This document shows positions 7,874 through 16,767 of a stretch of DNA of 29,743 nucleotides, one piece after another. The position numbers were made by a program, and so were the translations under genes. This DNA comes from Methanobacterium sp. (GTDB lineage Archaea > Methanobacteriota > Methanobacteria > Methanobacteriales > Methanobacteriaceae), in NCBI GenBank assembly GCA_020855015.1, contig JAHKLP010000104.1, positions 1 to 29,743 on the forward strand, written 5' to 3'. The notes under the pieces are model-generated. The model searched no databases, was not told where the DNA came from, and was given only the letters and a program-made list of their open reading frames with translations. Position 1 is the first letter of the stretch, and each line of letters opens with the position of its first letter.

Positions 7874-9883
7874 ATGGAACATTCTCATTCAAACCATGAA
7901 AATGAACATGAGATGGAAAAGAAATCAGGCGGACATGATCATCATCATATGATTGCCGATTTTAAAAGACGCTTCTGGATATGTTTGGTCTTAACCATCC
8001 CCATCATATTTCTAACACCCCACATCCAACATATTTTAGGTATTCAGGACTTCGTAGGTTTTTACGGAGATTCCTATGTTTTGTTCTTTTTATCCTCGGT
8101 AGTCTATTTTTATGGTGGTTATCCCTTCTTCAATGGAATGTATGACGAGTTAAAGTCACGGATGCCGGGGATGATGACTCTAGTGGCGGTGGCCATAACC
8201 ACAGCCTACATATACAGCAGCGCAGTGGTTTTCGGACTTAAAGGTGAGATTTTTTTTCTAGAACTGGTCACCCTGATTGATATCATGCTCCTGGGTCATT
8301 GGCTGGAAATGCGATCAGTCATGGGAGCTTCCCGAGCCCTGCAAGAACTGGTAAAACTCCTACCTTCCTCAGCCCATAAAATAATGCCCGACGGGGAGAC
8401 CATGGAAGTTCCACTGGAAAAATTAGAAGTGGGCGACCAGGTACTGGTAAAACCAGGAGAGAAAATCCCTGCTGATGGTCAGATCATCCAGGGTGAAACC
8501 AACATCGATGAATCAATGCTCACCGGTGAATCAGAACCAGCGTATAAAAAGGTGGGAGAAGACGTAATAGGGGGATCAATAAATGTAGATGGCTCCATCC
8601 AAGTAGAAATCCTGAAAACAGAAAAAGACTCTTTCCTGTCTCAGGTGATAAGTTTGGTAGAAGAAGCCCAGGCTGGTAAGTCCAAAACACAAAATTTGGC
8701 AGACCGTTTCGCCATGTACTTAACCATCATAGCCCTCACTGCAGGTTTCATAACTCTGGTGGTTTGGATGGTAATATCGGGGCAGGATCTGGCATTCTCT
8801 TTGGAAAGGGCGGTGACGGTGATGGTAACCACCTGTCCTCATGCACTGGGCCTGGCCATACCCTTGGTGGTAGCGGTTTCCACAGCACTATCAGCCAGCA
8901 ACGGTTTGTTGATAAGGAACAGGACCTCTTTTGAAAAGGCACGTAACATAAACGCCATAATATTTGATAAAACTGGCACATTAACTCAGGGAAAGTTCGG
9001 AGTCACTGATGTTATTTCTTTGGATGATAAATTTGATTCTGAGGAGATTTTAAAATATGCAGCATCCCTGGAGGCCTATTCAGAACATCCCATTGCCAAT
9101 GGTGTGGCTGCAGAGTTAGAAGATCATTTCCCGGTGGAAAATTTCAAATCAATCCCTGGGAAAGGCGTAGAAGGAATAGTACAGGGGAAAAATGTGAAAA
9201 TAGTAAGTTCAGGATATTTAAAGGAATTAGGTTTTGATTTTGATGATAAACGGGTTGATGAATTATTTTCACAAGGGAAAAGTACAGTTTTTGTTATTTT
9301 TGATGAGCAAGTGAGGGGTGCCATTGCCTTGGCTGACATCATCCGCCCGGAATCCAAGGAAACCGTAGCAAGGTTTAAAGAAATAGGTATTAAGTGCCTG
9401 ATGATAACAGGAGATAAAAATCAAGTGGCAGAATGGGTGTCCCAAGAAATAGGGCTGGATCAATATTTCGCTGAAGTCTTACCACAAGATAAGGCACAAA
9501 AAGTAAAGGAAATACAGGAACAAGGCCTAGTAGTGGCTATGACTGGTGATGGGATCAATGATGCCCCTGCCCTGGCCCAGGCAGACGTGGGAATAGCTAT
9601 CGGAGCCGGGACCGATGTGGCCATAGAAACTGCGGATATAATCCTGGTACGAAGCAACCCCCTGGATGCACTATATATAATCCAACTGGCTCGTTCCACC
9701 TACCGGAAAATGGTGGAAAACCTAATCTGGGGAGCAGGATACAATATATTTGCCATACCCCTGGCAGCAGGAGTTCTATCAGCATATGGGATCATCTTAA
9801 CTCCGGCTATGGGTGCAGTTTTAATGTCCGCCAGTACCATAATTGTGGCAGTTAATTCCAGGTTTTTGAGGATGGAAAAATAG
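7874..9883 (+). CDS. copB: CopB-type heavy-metal (copper) P1B ATPase
   Basis: A 669-residue membrane ATPase that should export copper, or silver, from the cytoplasm. It has the full P-type set: TGES in the actuator domain (217-220), DKTGT with phosphorylated D365, the nucleotide-domain SEHP motif (403-406), TGDK (512-515) and TGDGIND (557-563). The membrane metal site is CPH (321-323), and the last helices hold YN and MSxST motifs; CPH rather than CPC is the CopB/P1B-3 signature. The N-terminus has no CxxC domain but eight His residues in the first 25, as in CopB proteins. Eight transmembrane helices fit. GGGGGT stands just upstream of the ATG. It is divergent from the MarR operon and no copper chaperone is next to it. 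Confidence 0.93.
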   Translation: MEHSHSNHENEHEMEKKSGGHDHHHMIADFKRRFWICLVLTIPIIFLTPHIQHILGIQDFVGFYGDSYVLFFLSSVVYFYGGYPFFNGMYDELKSRMPGMMTLVAVAITTAYIYSSAVVFGLKGEIFFLELVTLIDIMLLGHWLEMRSVMGASRALQELVKLLPSSAHKIMPDGETMEVPLEKLEVGDQVLVKPGEKIPADGQIIQGETNIDESMLTGESEPAYKKVGEDVIGGSINVDGSIQVEILKTEKDSFLSQVISLVEEAQAGKSKTQNLADRFAMYLTIIALTAGFITLVVWMVISGQDLAFSLERAVTVMVTTCPHALGLAIPLVVAVSTALSASNGLLIRNRTSFEKARNINAIIFDKTGTLTQGKFGVTDVISLDDKFDSEEILKYAASLEAYSEHPIANGVAAELEDHFPVENFKSIPGKGVEGIVQGKNVKIVSSGYLKELGFDFDDKRVDELFSQGKSTVFVIFDEQVRGAIALADIIRPESKETVARFKEIGIKCLMITGDKNQVAEWVSQEIGLDQYFAEVLPQDKAQKVKEIQEQGLVVAMTGDGINDAPALAQADVGIAIGAGTDVAIETADIILVRSNPLDALYIIQLARSTYRKMVENLIWGAGYNIFAIPLAAGVLSAYGIILTPAMGAVLMSASTIIVAVNSRFLRMEK

Positions 9884-9890
9884 AATGGCA

Positions 9891-9912
9891 GAAATTTTTT
9901 ATCTTATTTCTC
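9891..9912 (+). terminator. Weak T-rich terminator after copB
   Basis: A T6 tract followed by a further T-rich stretch starts about 10 nt after the copB stop. The spacer to the convergent protease-fusion gene is only 55 nt. Confidence 0.35.
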
Positions 9913-9938
9913 CAATTAATCATTAAATATTCAGTATT

Positions 9939-11378
9939 CTATTTCTTTTTGAGTACTAAAGTTCCAGCCACCAGATCTCCAATCCTTTGTTTTTTAGAAG
10001 ATTTAGCACTGAAAATTATGGCTAATAATCCCGGTAGGGGGTAAGGAAACAGATCTACAATTAATAACAGATTTCTTACCAGACTCTGCTGATAACTTAT
10101 GGGGTTATGGTTTGAGTCCCGGACAACTTTTATTCCCATAATAATCTTGCCAATGGTTTGGCCGTGTTTTTCCAGTAAAATGAAATATATGAAGAAGATT
10201 ATTACATCTAAAATTATCCATATAAGAGCCAATATTACTTCATTAACTGATCCATAATTGTTGATTGTCTGGGTTAGTATAATTGCAACCAATACAATCC
10301 CAAATATAAAGGATATCAATAAAAAATCAATTAAAAAAGCAATGGTTTTTTGAGCAGTAGATGCATAGTTAACCTTTATTTTCTCACCACATTCATTACA
10401 GAAAATAGCAAAACCTGGATTTTTAGTTTTGCAATTCGAGCATGGTATTTGGGTTGGGTCTCGTATTTTATCTAATTTATATGTCTTCCTGGTTATTAAT
10501 TCCAATTTATCCCATTTTCCACGGAATACGATAAATAGGAGGAGGGGTAGTAAAATAAAAGCTGGAATGATTAGTGAGGAGCCTGTTCCCAAACTTAGTA
10601 ATGAGGGGAGGTCACCGAAAATACCAGTACTGTTTATTACGGTAGTTAAGAAGATATTATTGGCAATATGTACTCCTATGGCAGTTTCCAGGCTGTTTTC
10701 TCCAAGAGTTATAATCCCTAGTGTTAATCCAAAAATAAACATGCTGATTACCATGCCCATACCTGTTGCGGCATCAGAACCATTGAAAAAATGCCCTAAT
10801 GCAAATAGGGCAGATGTTATGAGCAGGGGAATAACTGGTTTCCTAGTTACAAGTCCAATTCCCTGCATCAGATAACCTCTAAAAAAGACTTCTTCAAAGG
10901 TAGCCTGAATAGAATAAATGATTATGCTTAAAATCGCAAGGATGAAAAATGAGGGGTTGAAAGAAAATCTAACAGCAGATGGATTAATCATAACTCCAAT
11001 TATCAGTGCGAATCCCATAAGAACAAACCAGATTCCAGCTCCCTTCAAAATTTTGCCCCACTTGATATTGGAAGCTGTGTTTATAAACAATATAAGCTTT
11101 TTTTGATGAATTAAACGTGTGCAGAAATAGAAAAATAAGAAGGAGAACACATAGTAAACACCAAAAAATAGGAGTATAATCATGGGATCTAGTGTGTTTA
11201 GCAGATTCTCAGCATCCGTTCCATTATCCAAAGGATGTGATAAGATCATAAAAGGGATTAAAATAATTATAATCAGTAATATTGGGCCGAACCATGACAC
11301 AAAACTGGTTAGGAGGTATCTCCACCAGTTGTTTTTGCCATACTGTACATTGTCTAAAAATGTTTTTTTTAGCATCAT
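9939..11378 (-). CDS. CPBP (CAAX/Abi-type) intramembrane protease fused to a zinc ribbon and an RDD domain
   Basis: A 479-residue membrane protein with three parts. Residues about 1-285 form a CPBP/ABI glutamic-type intramembrane protease: EE162-163xxxR167, F192xxxH196 and H237xxxN241 are all present, so the active site looks intact. Residues 310-332 are a zinc ribbon with C313-x-x-C316 and C327-x-x-C330. Residues about 335-479 are an RDD domain with its early helix FLIDFLLISF, the conserved GQTIGKIIMGIKVV segment and the terminal RIGDLVAGT. The order places protease and RDD membrane bundles on either side of a cytoplasmic zinc ribbon. The substrate is unknown. The start has only a weak GTTGAT site, and an adjacent second ATG is possible. 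Single gene; upstream spacer holds a possible operator. Confidence 0.88.
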   Translation of the reverse strand: MMLKKTFLDNVQYGKNNWWRYLLTSFVSWFGPILLIIIILIPFMILSHPLDNGTDAENLLNTLDPMIILLFFGVYYVFSFLFFYFCTRLIHQKKLILFINTASNIKWGKILKGAGIWFVLMGFALIIGVMINPSAVRFSFNPSFFILAILSIIIYSIQATFEEVFFRGYLMQGIGLVTRKPVIPLLITSALFALGHFFNGSDAATGMGMVISMFIFGLTLGIITLGENSLETAIGVHIANNIFLTTVINSTGIFGDLPSLLSLGTGSSLIIPAFILLPLLLFIVFRGKWDKLELITRKTYKLDKIRDPTQIPCSNCKTKNPGFAIFCNECGEKIKVNYASTAQKTIAFLIDFLLISFIFGIVLVAIILTQTINNYGSVNEVILALIWIILDVIIFFIYFILLEKHGQTIGKIIMGIKVVRDSNHNPISYQQSLVRNLLLIVDLFPYPLPGLLAIIFSAKSSKKQRIGDLVAGTLVLKKK

Positions 11379-11477
11379 ATCAACGGAGTAAATATCTGGT
11401 GATGGTAGATTATCAGAAGTTTTTCTGTTGCCAAATTAAGATCCAATCGACGTTCTATGACTGAGAGTATATTAATA

Positions 11478-11512
11478 TAACGGTAATTTTTATGATATAA
11501 TGATTGCCGTTA
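11478..11512. promoter_or_regulatory. Inverted repeat flanking an AT-rich element upstream of the protease fusion
   Basis: Arms TAACGGTAAT (11478-11487) and ATTGCCGTTA (11503-11512) pair at nine of ten positions, with the remaining one a G-U in RNA. The 15-bp centre is TATA-like (TGATATAATG). It sits about 100 bp upstream of the gene start at 11378 and could be an operator around a promoter element. Function unproven. Confidence 0.35.
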
Positions 11513-11750
11513 TTTTAGTTTATAAGGTAATTAATTATTAGGATATTATTTATATTATCTAAGAACTCAAATAATGACCACTATCGCTAGTAAGTGCTTT
11601 TATTGCCCAATAATCAGTTTAAACAGCTTTTAAACTTCCATTTGGGTTATTGATGGGTTTGCTTATATATTTGGGCAATTATTCACTAACTTTATTTATC
11701 TCCCCTGATATCCTGATTTTGATTAATCAGCGCTGCAATTTATTGGGAGT

Positions 11751-11770
11751 GAAACAAAAATAAAAGATAT
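11751..11770 (-). terminator. T-rich terminator for tRNA-Ser
   Basis: On the minus strand the sequence about 20 nt after the tRNA contains CTTTTATTTTTGTTTC, two T tracts of four and five, suitable for archaeal termination. Confidence 0.4.
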
Positions 11771-11784
11771 TCATTTTTTTTTAA

Positions 11785-11876
<92 letters not shown>

Positions 11877-12107
11877 ATTGAAATTAACTGATACATGCAT
11901 TAATATTTTTGGTTTAAGTGTTAAATGAGAGCTAATTTAATAATTTATTAAATAACTTTAATAGATTGTTTATTCTTTGTTATTTTTAGGGAAAATTTTT
12001 AGAGATTATTCAGAGCTTTTATTCACGAAATCCACATTATCAAGTCAAATTAAGATCTTATTTAGATGAGACATCTATTTGAATAGACAAGTCAGATTCA
12101 ATTCTAC

Positions 12108-12115
12108 AAAAAAAA
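12108..12115 (-). terminator. T8 terminator of the trp operon
   Basis: On the minus strand a T8 tract (CTGTTTTTTTTG) lies 33 nt after the trpD stop, in an AT-rich tail. This is the first long T run after the operon. Confidence 0.55.
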
Positions 12116-12136
12116 CAGAAAATTTATTTTAATATT

Positions 12137-12168
12137 AAGAATCTATACTAGCAAGAATCTATACTAGC
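12137..12168. repeat. 16-bp perfect tandem duplication across the trpD stop
   Basis: AAGAATCTATACTAGC occurs at 12137-12152 and again at 12153-12168 without a gap. Read on the minus strand, the single-copy version would end ...S-I-D-S-stop; the second copy, shifted by one frame, makes it ...S-I-D-S-C-stop. The duplication therefore adds one Cys and hardly alters the protein. Confidence 0.95.
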
Positions 12169-13200
12169 GTTTACAAATTCTTGCAACTTATTATATGCAT
12201 AACCCTTTTCAACACTTTTTTTAGCTTTTCTAACTCCTTCTTCAAAATTATCGGCTTTCCCTGCCAGGAAAAGAATTGCTCCTGCATTGGCCAGACTAAG
12301 ATCCATTCTGGCTTCTTCTTCTGTATTGTCTCGTTTACCTTCCAAAACATTCATGGCAATCTTAAGGTTTTCATCAAGGGTATCTGGTGCCATTATAAGT
12401 CTTTTATGAGTTTTCTTCAGTCCAAAGTCTTCAGGATAGAGTTCGAGGATTTTTATTTCACCTTCATCTAGAAATGCGACCCGTGTTTTACCTATAGTGG
12501 ATATTTCATCCATGGCAGGTGCACCATTCTCATCAAAGCCATGAACTACCATTGCTCTTTTAACACCCAGATTTCTTAGAACATTGGCCAATATTTCCAC
12601 ATAACCAGGGTCGAAAACACCCATTAAATGTATATCTGTATTTGCAGGGGAAGAAAGGGGACCTAAAATGTTGAAAACTGTACGCATTCCAAGTTTTTTC
12701 CGAATTGGCATAACATAGCTCATGGCCGGATGGTATTTAGGGGCAAACATGAATCCAATACCTGCTTTTTCCAGGCAAAATTCAACTCTGCGTGCATCTC
12801 CTTCAATATTTACTCCCATTGCTTCTAATATATCCGCTCCACCACATTTACTACTGATAGCTCTATTTCCATGTTTTGCGATGGTAACTCCGCAGGATGC
12901 TGCAATAATAGCGGAAATAGTGCTAACATTGAATGTTTTAAAACTGTCCCCCCCAGTACCACACGTGTCTACTAATGGCTCGTCCAATCGGGGATTAACT
13001 TTTATTGAAACTTGGCGCATGGCCTTCACAAAACCAGTTATCTCAGATATCGATTCACCCTTAGTGGCAAGTGCAGCCAAAAAAGCAGACATATGGATCT
13101 CACTGGCATTACCACTCACCATATCCATCATACACTCATAAGCTTCTTCTTCACTCAGTCCTTGTCCAGAAACCACTTTTTTTAAGCCTTCTGTAATCAT
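12148..13200 (-). CDS. trpD: Anthranilate phosphoribosyltransferase
   Basis: TrpD joins anthranilate to PRPP to give phosphoribosyl anthranilate, the second step of tryptophan synthesis, in the cytoplasm. The 350-residue length is typical of the stand-alone enzyme. The PRPP loop DTCGTGGD is at 78-85, the NVST motif at 91-94, and KHGNRAISSKCGGAD at 109-123 is the anthranilate/PRPP segment. The metal-binding acidic pair lies in the MDEIS region. It is the last gene of trpEGCFBAD, 12 nt after trpA, although it acts early in the pathway. The stop codon lies in a 16-bp tandem duplication that adds a C-terminal Cys. No Trp residue is present. Confidence 0.97.
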   Translation of the reverse strand: MITEGLKKVVSGQGLSEEEAYECMMDMVSGNASEIHMSAFLAALATKGESISEITGFVKAMRQVSIKVNPRLDEPLVDTCGTGGDSFKTFNVSTISAIIAASCGVTIAKHGNRAISSKCGGADILEAMGVNIEGDARRVEFCLEKAGIGFMFAPKYHPAMSYVMPIRKKLGMRTVFNILGPLSSPANTDIHLMGVFDPGYVEILANVLRNLGVKRAMVVHGFDENGAPAMDEISTIGKTRVAFLDEGEIKILELYPEDFGLKKTHKRLIMAPDTLDENLKIAMNVLEGKRDNTEEEARMDLSLANAGAILFLAGKADNFEEGVRKAKKSVEKGYAYNKLQEFVNASIDSC

Positions 13201-13212
13201 TTAACCACGTAT

Positions 13213-14031
13213 TTACTTGTATTTATTCCTAGTTGCAGCCTTGAGATCGCTGCAGAAAATGCTGATCTTATCTAGCATCATCTTTTTATCCTTTAGATTC
13301 TCAGTTATAATATCTAAAAGGGCGCTGGCAACAATCGAACCATCAGAACCGCTTTTAATCACATTCTTAACATGTTCTGGTTTGGAAATCCCAAAACCCA
13401 CTACTATTGGTAGGTTGCTATGATTTTTAACCCGCTCCACTAGTTCAACTGTGCTGAGTTTAAGATCCTTACGGGCGCCGGTTACTCCCATAACTGCTAC
13501 CACATAAAGAAACCCTTTACACATCTTAGATATTTTTTGAAGCCTTTCATTGCTGGTAGTTTGAGCTACCATGAAAATCTGCTCAACTCCATATTTTCTT
13601 GAAGCATCAACTGCATCTTGAGCTTCCTCAGGAGGTAAATCCGCGGCAAGAATGGCATTAACACCACATTCATGGGCAGTTTCATAGAATTCGTCTATTC
13701 CCATTTGATAAATTAAATTGTAGTATACTAAAAGTCCTATAGGAATTGAAGTGAATTTTCGAATTTTCCTGATAAATTCAAACCCTTTCGCAGTGGTTAT
13801 TCCTGAGTTAAGGGCTCTAATATCAGCTTCCTGAACTGTCGGACCATCTGCAACCGGATCACTGAATGCAAATCCAATTTCCAGAGCATCAGCCCCGTTT
13901 TCAACATAGGTTTTCACAATTTCCAGGGATGTTTCAAAATCAGGATCCCCCGCAACAATGAAAGGAATAAAAGCTCCTTCATCTTTACTATTAACCCGTT
14001 GGAACATTTCGCTGTAGCTTTCTACAATCAT
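13213..14031 (-). CDS. trpA: Tryptophan synthase alpha chain
   Basis: TrpA cleaves indole-3-glycerol phosphate to indole and glyceraldehyde 3-phosphate, and passes indole to TrpB. The TIM-barrel enzyme of 272 residues has both catalytic acids: E51 in ALEIG and D62 in PVADGPTVQ, at the same 11-residue spacing as in the Escherichia coli enzyme. The phosphate loop GFGISKPEH and the GSDGSIVASAL segment are present. Its start overlaps the trpB stop by four bases (ATGA type), which suggests coupled translation and equal amounts of the two subunits. Confidence 0.97.
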   Translation of the reverse strand: MIVESYSEMFQRVNSKDEGAFIPFIVAGDPDFETSLEIVKTYVENGADALEIGFAFSDPVADGPTVQEADIRALNSGITTAKGFEFIRKIRKFTSIPIGLLVYYNLIYQMGIDEFYETAHECGVNAILAADLPPEEAQDAVDASRKYGVEQIFMVAQTTSNERLQKISKMCKGFLYVVAVMGVTGARKDLKLSTVELVERVKNHSNLPIVVGFGISKPEHVKNVIKSGSDGSIVASALLDIITENLKDKKMMLDKISIFCSDLKAATRNKYK

Positions 14032-15209
14032 ACATCTACCCCCATTTCACGGGCAGCCAGGAACATATCCTTATCCCCACGTCCTGAAAGGTTTATAACG
14101 ATGGTCTTACCCTTATTTTCAGGCATTTTAGCATATTTCACTGCATACGCAACTGCATGTGAGCTTTCAAGAGCTGGGATTATTCCTTCATACTTAGATA
14201 ATAATTCAAAACCTTCAAGAGCTTCAATATTGGTGATGGCCTCGTAGTTTGTCCGTCCGATAACTTTAAGATAGGCGTGTTCTGGACCCACCCCAGGGTA
14301 ATCAAGACCAGCAGAAACAGAATGGGCCTCTGAAATTTGGCCATCATAGTTTTGAAGGACAAATGAGAAAGAACCGTGCAATATCCCCTCAGTACCTTTG
14401 CAAAGGGTTGCTCCAGTTCTGTCAGTGTCTACACCATCTCCACCCCCCTCAACACCAATAAGTTCCACTTCCTTATCATCTATAAATCCTGAAAATATTC
14501 CCATCGCATTACTTCCCCCTCCAACACAGGCAATAACTGCATCCGGAAGTTTACCCTCTTTTTCGAGAATTTCATCCCGGGTTTCCCTGCCTATCACACT
14601 CTGAAAGTGTTTAACCATGGTAGGGTAAGGGTGAGGCCCCATTGTTGAACCTATAAGGTAATGTGTGGAGTCTACAGTTGCCACCCAATCCCGGAACGCA
14701 TCGTTAATGGCATCTTTAAGGGTGCGTGAACCGGTTTTAACTGGTAAAACATGGGCTCCAGAAAGTTCCATCCTGAAAACATTTAATTTTTGTCTTTCCA
14801 CATCCTCAAGTCCCATATAAACCTCAACTGGAATGCCCAAAAGTGACCCAACAACTGCTGTTGCTATTCCATGTTGTCCTGCTCCTGTTTCAGCAACTAT
14901 TCTTTTTTTACCCATATATTTAGCGAGAAGTCCCTGTCCTAATGTATTATTTATTTTATGGGCTCCAGTGTGGAGCATGTCCTCTCTTTTGAGGTATATT
15001 TTGCATCCTAATTTTTCAGATAGATTCTTTGCATAATATAATGCAGTGGGTCGTCCTGCAAATTCCTTTAAATAATAATCAAGCTCCTGATTGAACTTCT
15101 TATCATCTTTATATTTTAAAAAAGCTCTTTCAAGCTCTTCAAGCGCGGGTATAAGGAGCTCTGGAACAAATATTCCTCCATATTTACCAAATTTTCCATC
15201 GCTAATCAT
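14028..15209 (-). CDS. trpB: Tryptophan synthase beta chain (TrpB1 type)
   Basis: TrpB condenses indole with serine to make tryptophan, using PLP. The PLP lysine is K85 in GAHKINN, and the phosphate-binding GGGSN loop lies further on. The sequence is of the TrpB1 type that pairs with TrpA, as the adjacent trpA implies. The open frame reaches 15230, but I place the start at the ATG at 15209: an AGGTGA Shine-Dalgarno (15214-15219) ends four nt before it, and the protein then begins MISDGKFGKYGG, matching the usual TrpB N-terminus. This leaves 393 residues. The only Trp residue of the whole operon is here, in FRDWVA. A 53-nt gap separates it from trpF. Confidence 0.96.
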   Translation of the reverse strand: MISDGKFGKYGGIFVPELLIPALEELERAFLKYKDDKKFNQELDYYLKEFAGRPTALYYAKNLSEKLGCKIYLKREDMLHTGAHKINNTLGQGLLAKYMGKKRIVAETGAGQHGIATAVVGSLLGIPVEVYMGLEDVERQKLNVFRMELSGAHVLPVKTGSRTLKDAINDAFRDWVATVDSTHYLIGSTMGPHPYPTMVKHFQSVIGRETRDEILEKEGKLPDAVIACVGGGSNAMGIFSGFIDDKEVELIGVEGGGDGVDTDRTGATLCKGTEGILHGSFSFVLQNYDGQISEAHSVSAGLDYPGVGPEHAYLKVIGRTNYEAITNIEALEGFELLSKYEGIIPALESSHAVAYAVKYAKMPENKGKTIVINLSGRGDKDMFLAAREMGVDV

Positions 15210-15262
15210 TAAATCACCTTGATCATACACGTCTTTAGATATCTTAATCTATGTAATTCTTG

Positions 15263-15952
15263 CTATTCTACTTTAATTTTCATCAATTCAGTTATTTTGC
15301 TATTATTTTTAACTCCAGGTTTGTCTTCTACGCCTGAGTTAATATCAAAGACATTAAAAAATTTTTTTAATATTTTTCCTTCATTTTTGATTCGGGAAGC
15401 GTTCATTCCACCAGCTAGAGTCAGTTTAACATTTTTATTACGGGTTTTACCAATCTCAGCTGCTTCAATTGCAGTTTCTGTTGGGATTTGTTTTCCTGTT
15501 CCTCCAGTTTTGCCCTGAATTTCGTAGTCAAAAAGGAGAAAATCACAGACATCTGCAAAATATTCAATTTCACGTTTTTTATGTCCGTTAATTACTTCAG
15601 ATATTCCTATGGCTCGAGTGATAGTCAGCTCAGGAGATTTCTGAGTTTTGTCTTCATTTTTCTGATATTTTTCTTTCAATTGGTTTATTTCCTCTGATGA
15701 GAGAGAATGAAGTTGTATGTTAGTTATTCCTGATTTTTTTATTTTTTCTTCTGCATCTGCCATATTAAGGGGTTCAATCACAAGCACCGCCTTAGTTTTA
15801 TCTTTCATGAATGATAGTAGGGTTTTAATTTCCTCTATTTCCACCATTCTCTTTGATCTTTCTATGTTAATGAATCCCATGAGATCTGCACCTTTCTCTT
15901 CACAGATTTTCAGATCCTCCTTGGATCTTATTCCACAAATTTTAATTCTCAT
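15263..15952 (-). CDS. trpF: Phosphoribosylanthranilate isomerase
   Basis: TrpF performs the Amadori rearrangement of phosphoribosyl anthranilate to CdRP. The general base Cys is in KICGI near the N-terminus (C6), and the general acid Asp is in LLFDYEIQGKTGGTGK. Phosphate-binding segments TLAGGMN and DINSGVEDKPGVKN are typical of the family. At 229 residues it is slightly longer than many TrpF proteins because of a Lys/Glu-rich insert around residues 92-108 (KEKYQKNEDKTQKSPE). The start overlaps trpC by four bases. Confidence 0.95.
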   Translation of the reverse strand: MRIKICGIRSKEDLKICEEKGADLMGFINIERSKRMVEIEEIKTLLSFMKDKTKAVLVIEPLNMADAEEKIKKSGITNIQLHSLSSEEINQLKEKYQKNEDKTQKSPELTITRAIGISEVINGHKKREIEYFADVCDFLLFDYEIQGKTGGTGKQIPTETAIEAAEIGKTRNKNVKLTLAGGMNASRIKNEGKILKKFFNVFDINSGVEDKPGVKNNSKITELMKIKVE

Positions 15953-16767
15953 GTAACTGCCCTGACTTGGTTAACTAACCTTTCGATTCGGGTTTTTTTG
16001 GATGCAGATACCAGTTTCTTCACCTTTTTCTGGATGTTACCGGCAGACATTACACTGGTTCCCACCAGAATTGCATCTGCACCAAAGCTAGAAATTAGTT
16101 CAATATCTTTTGAGGTTTTAGCTCCACTTTCAGACACCAGTGTGATGTTTGAAGGAACATATTTGGCCAGTTTCTTTGTTCTATTAAGATCAATTGTGAA
16201 ATCATTGAAATCACGGTTGTTTATCCCGATTATCTCTGCTCCTGCTTTAACTGCCATTTGTATTTCTCCTTTATTTTTACACTCTACCAGAGCATCCATA
16301 TCAAGATATCTGCATAATTCAATACCTTCCATAAGATTTGGAAAGATATCTGCCATTAAAAGCACTGCATTGGCACCATAGGCTCTAGCTTCGTAGATCT
16401 GGTAGGGATCTAGGATGAAATCCTTGCGAAGTAGGGGTAATTTGGTTATTCTGCAGGCTAGTTTCAAGTTATCGATATTACCTTTGAAAAATGATTCTTC
16501 AGTTAGAACTGACACTGCATTGGCTCCTCCTTTCTCAAACTGGGGAAGTACATCACCTATCATGAGCTGACTGATATTACCAAGGGAGGGGGAGGCTGGT
16601 TTATATTCGCAAATAATGGAAACATCATCATCTTTGTTCAATGATTTTCTAAAATTGGTTCTGAGTTTTACCCTCTTTATATCCTCTTTCAACTCATCCA
16701 GAGGCTGATATTTCATTCTAATTTCCAGGGCCTTTTTCCTCTCTTTTAAGATATCAGTGTATTTCAT
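15949..16767 (-). CDS. trpC: Indole-3-glycerol phosphate synthase
   Basis: TrpC closes the indole ring, converting CdRP to indole-3-glycerol phosphate. The 272-residue TIM barrel has the N-terminal helical extension and the catalytic set: E54 and K56 in ICEYKPASPS, K115 in LLRKDF, N183-N184 in GINNRDF and S212-E213 in VSESG. It overlaps trpG by four bases at its start and trpF by four bases at its end, so the E-G-C-F block is translationally linked. Confidence 0.96.
   Translation of the reverse strand: MKYTDILKERKKALEIRMKYQPLDELKEDIKRVKLRTNFRKSLNKDDDVSIICEYKPASPSLGNISQLMIGDVLPQFEKGGANAVSVLTEESFFKGNIDNLKLACRITKLPLLRKDFILDPYQIYEARAYGANAVLLMADIFPNLMEGIELCRYLDMDALVECKNKGEIQMAVKAGAEIIGINNRDFNDFTIDLNRTKKLAKYVPSNITLVSESGAKTSKDIELISSFGADAILVGTSVMSAGNIQKKVKKLVSASKKTRIERLVNQVRAVT

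Noticed and set aside
10429..10875. 148-residue plus-strand frame inside the protease-fusion gene
   Set aside because: It is antisense to a gene with clear catalytic motifs, has no ribosome site and reads as a shadow frame.
15209..15230. trpB start at the first codon of the open frame (MYDQGDLM)
   Set aside because: The Shine-Dalgarno AGGTGA lies inside this stretch and serves the ATG at 15209; the extra residues do not resemble TrpB N-termini.
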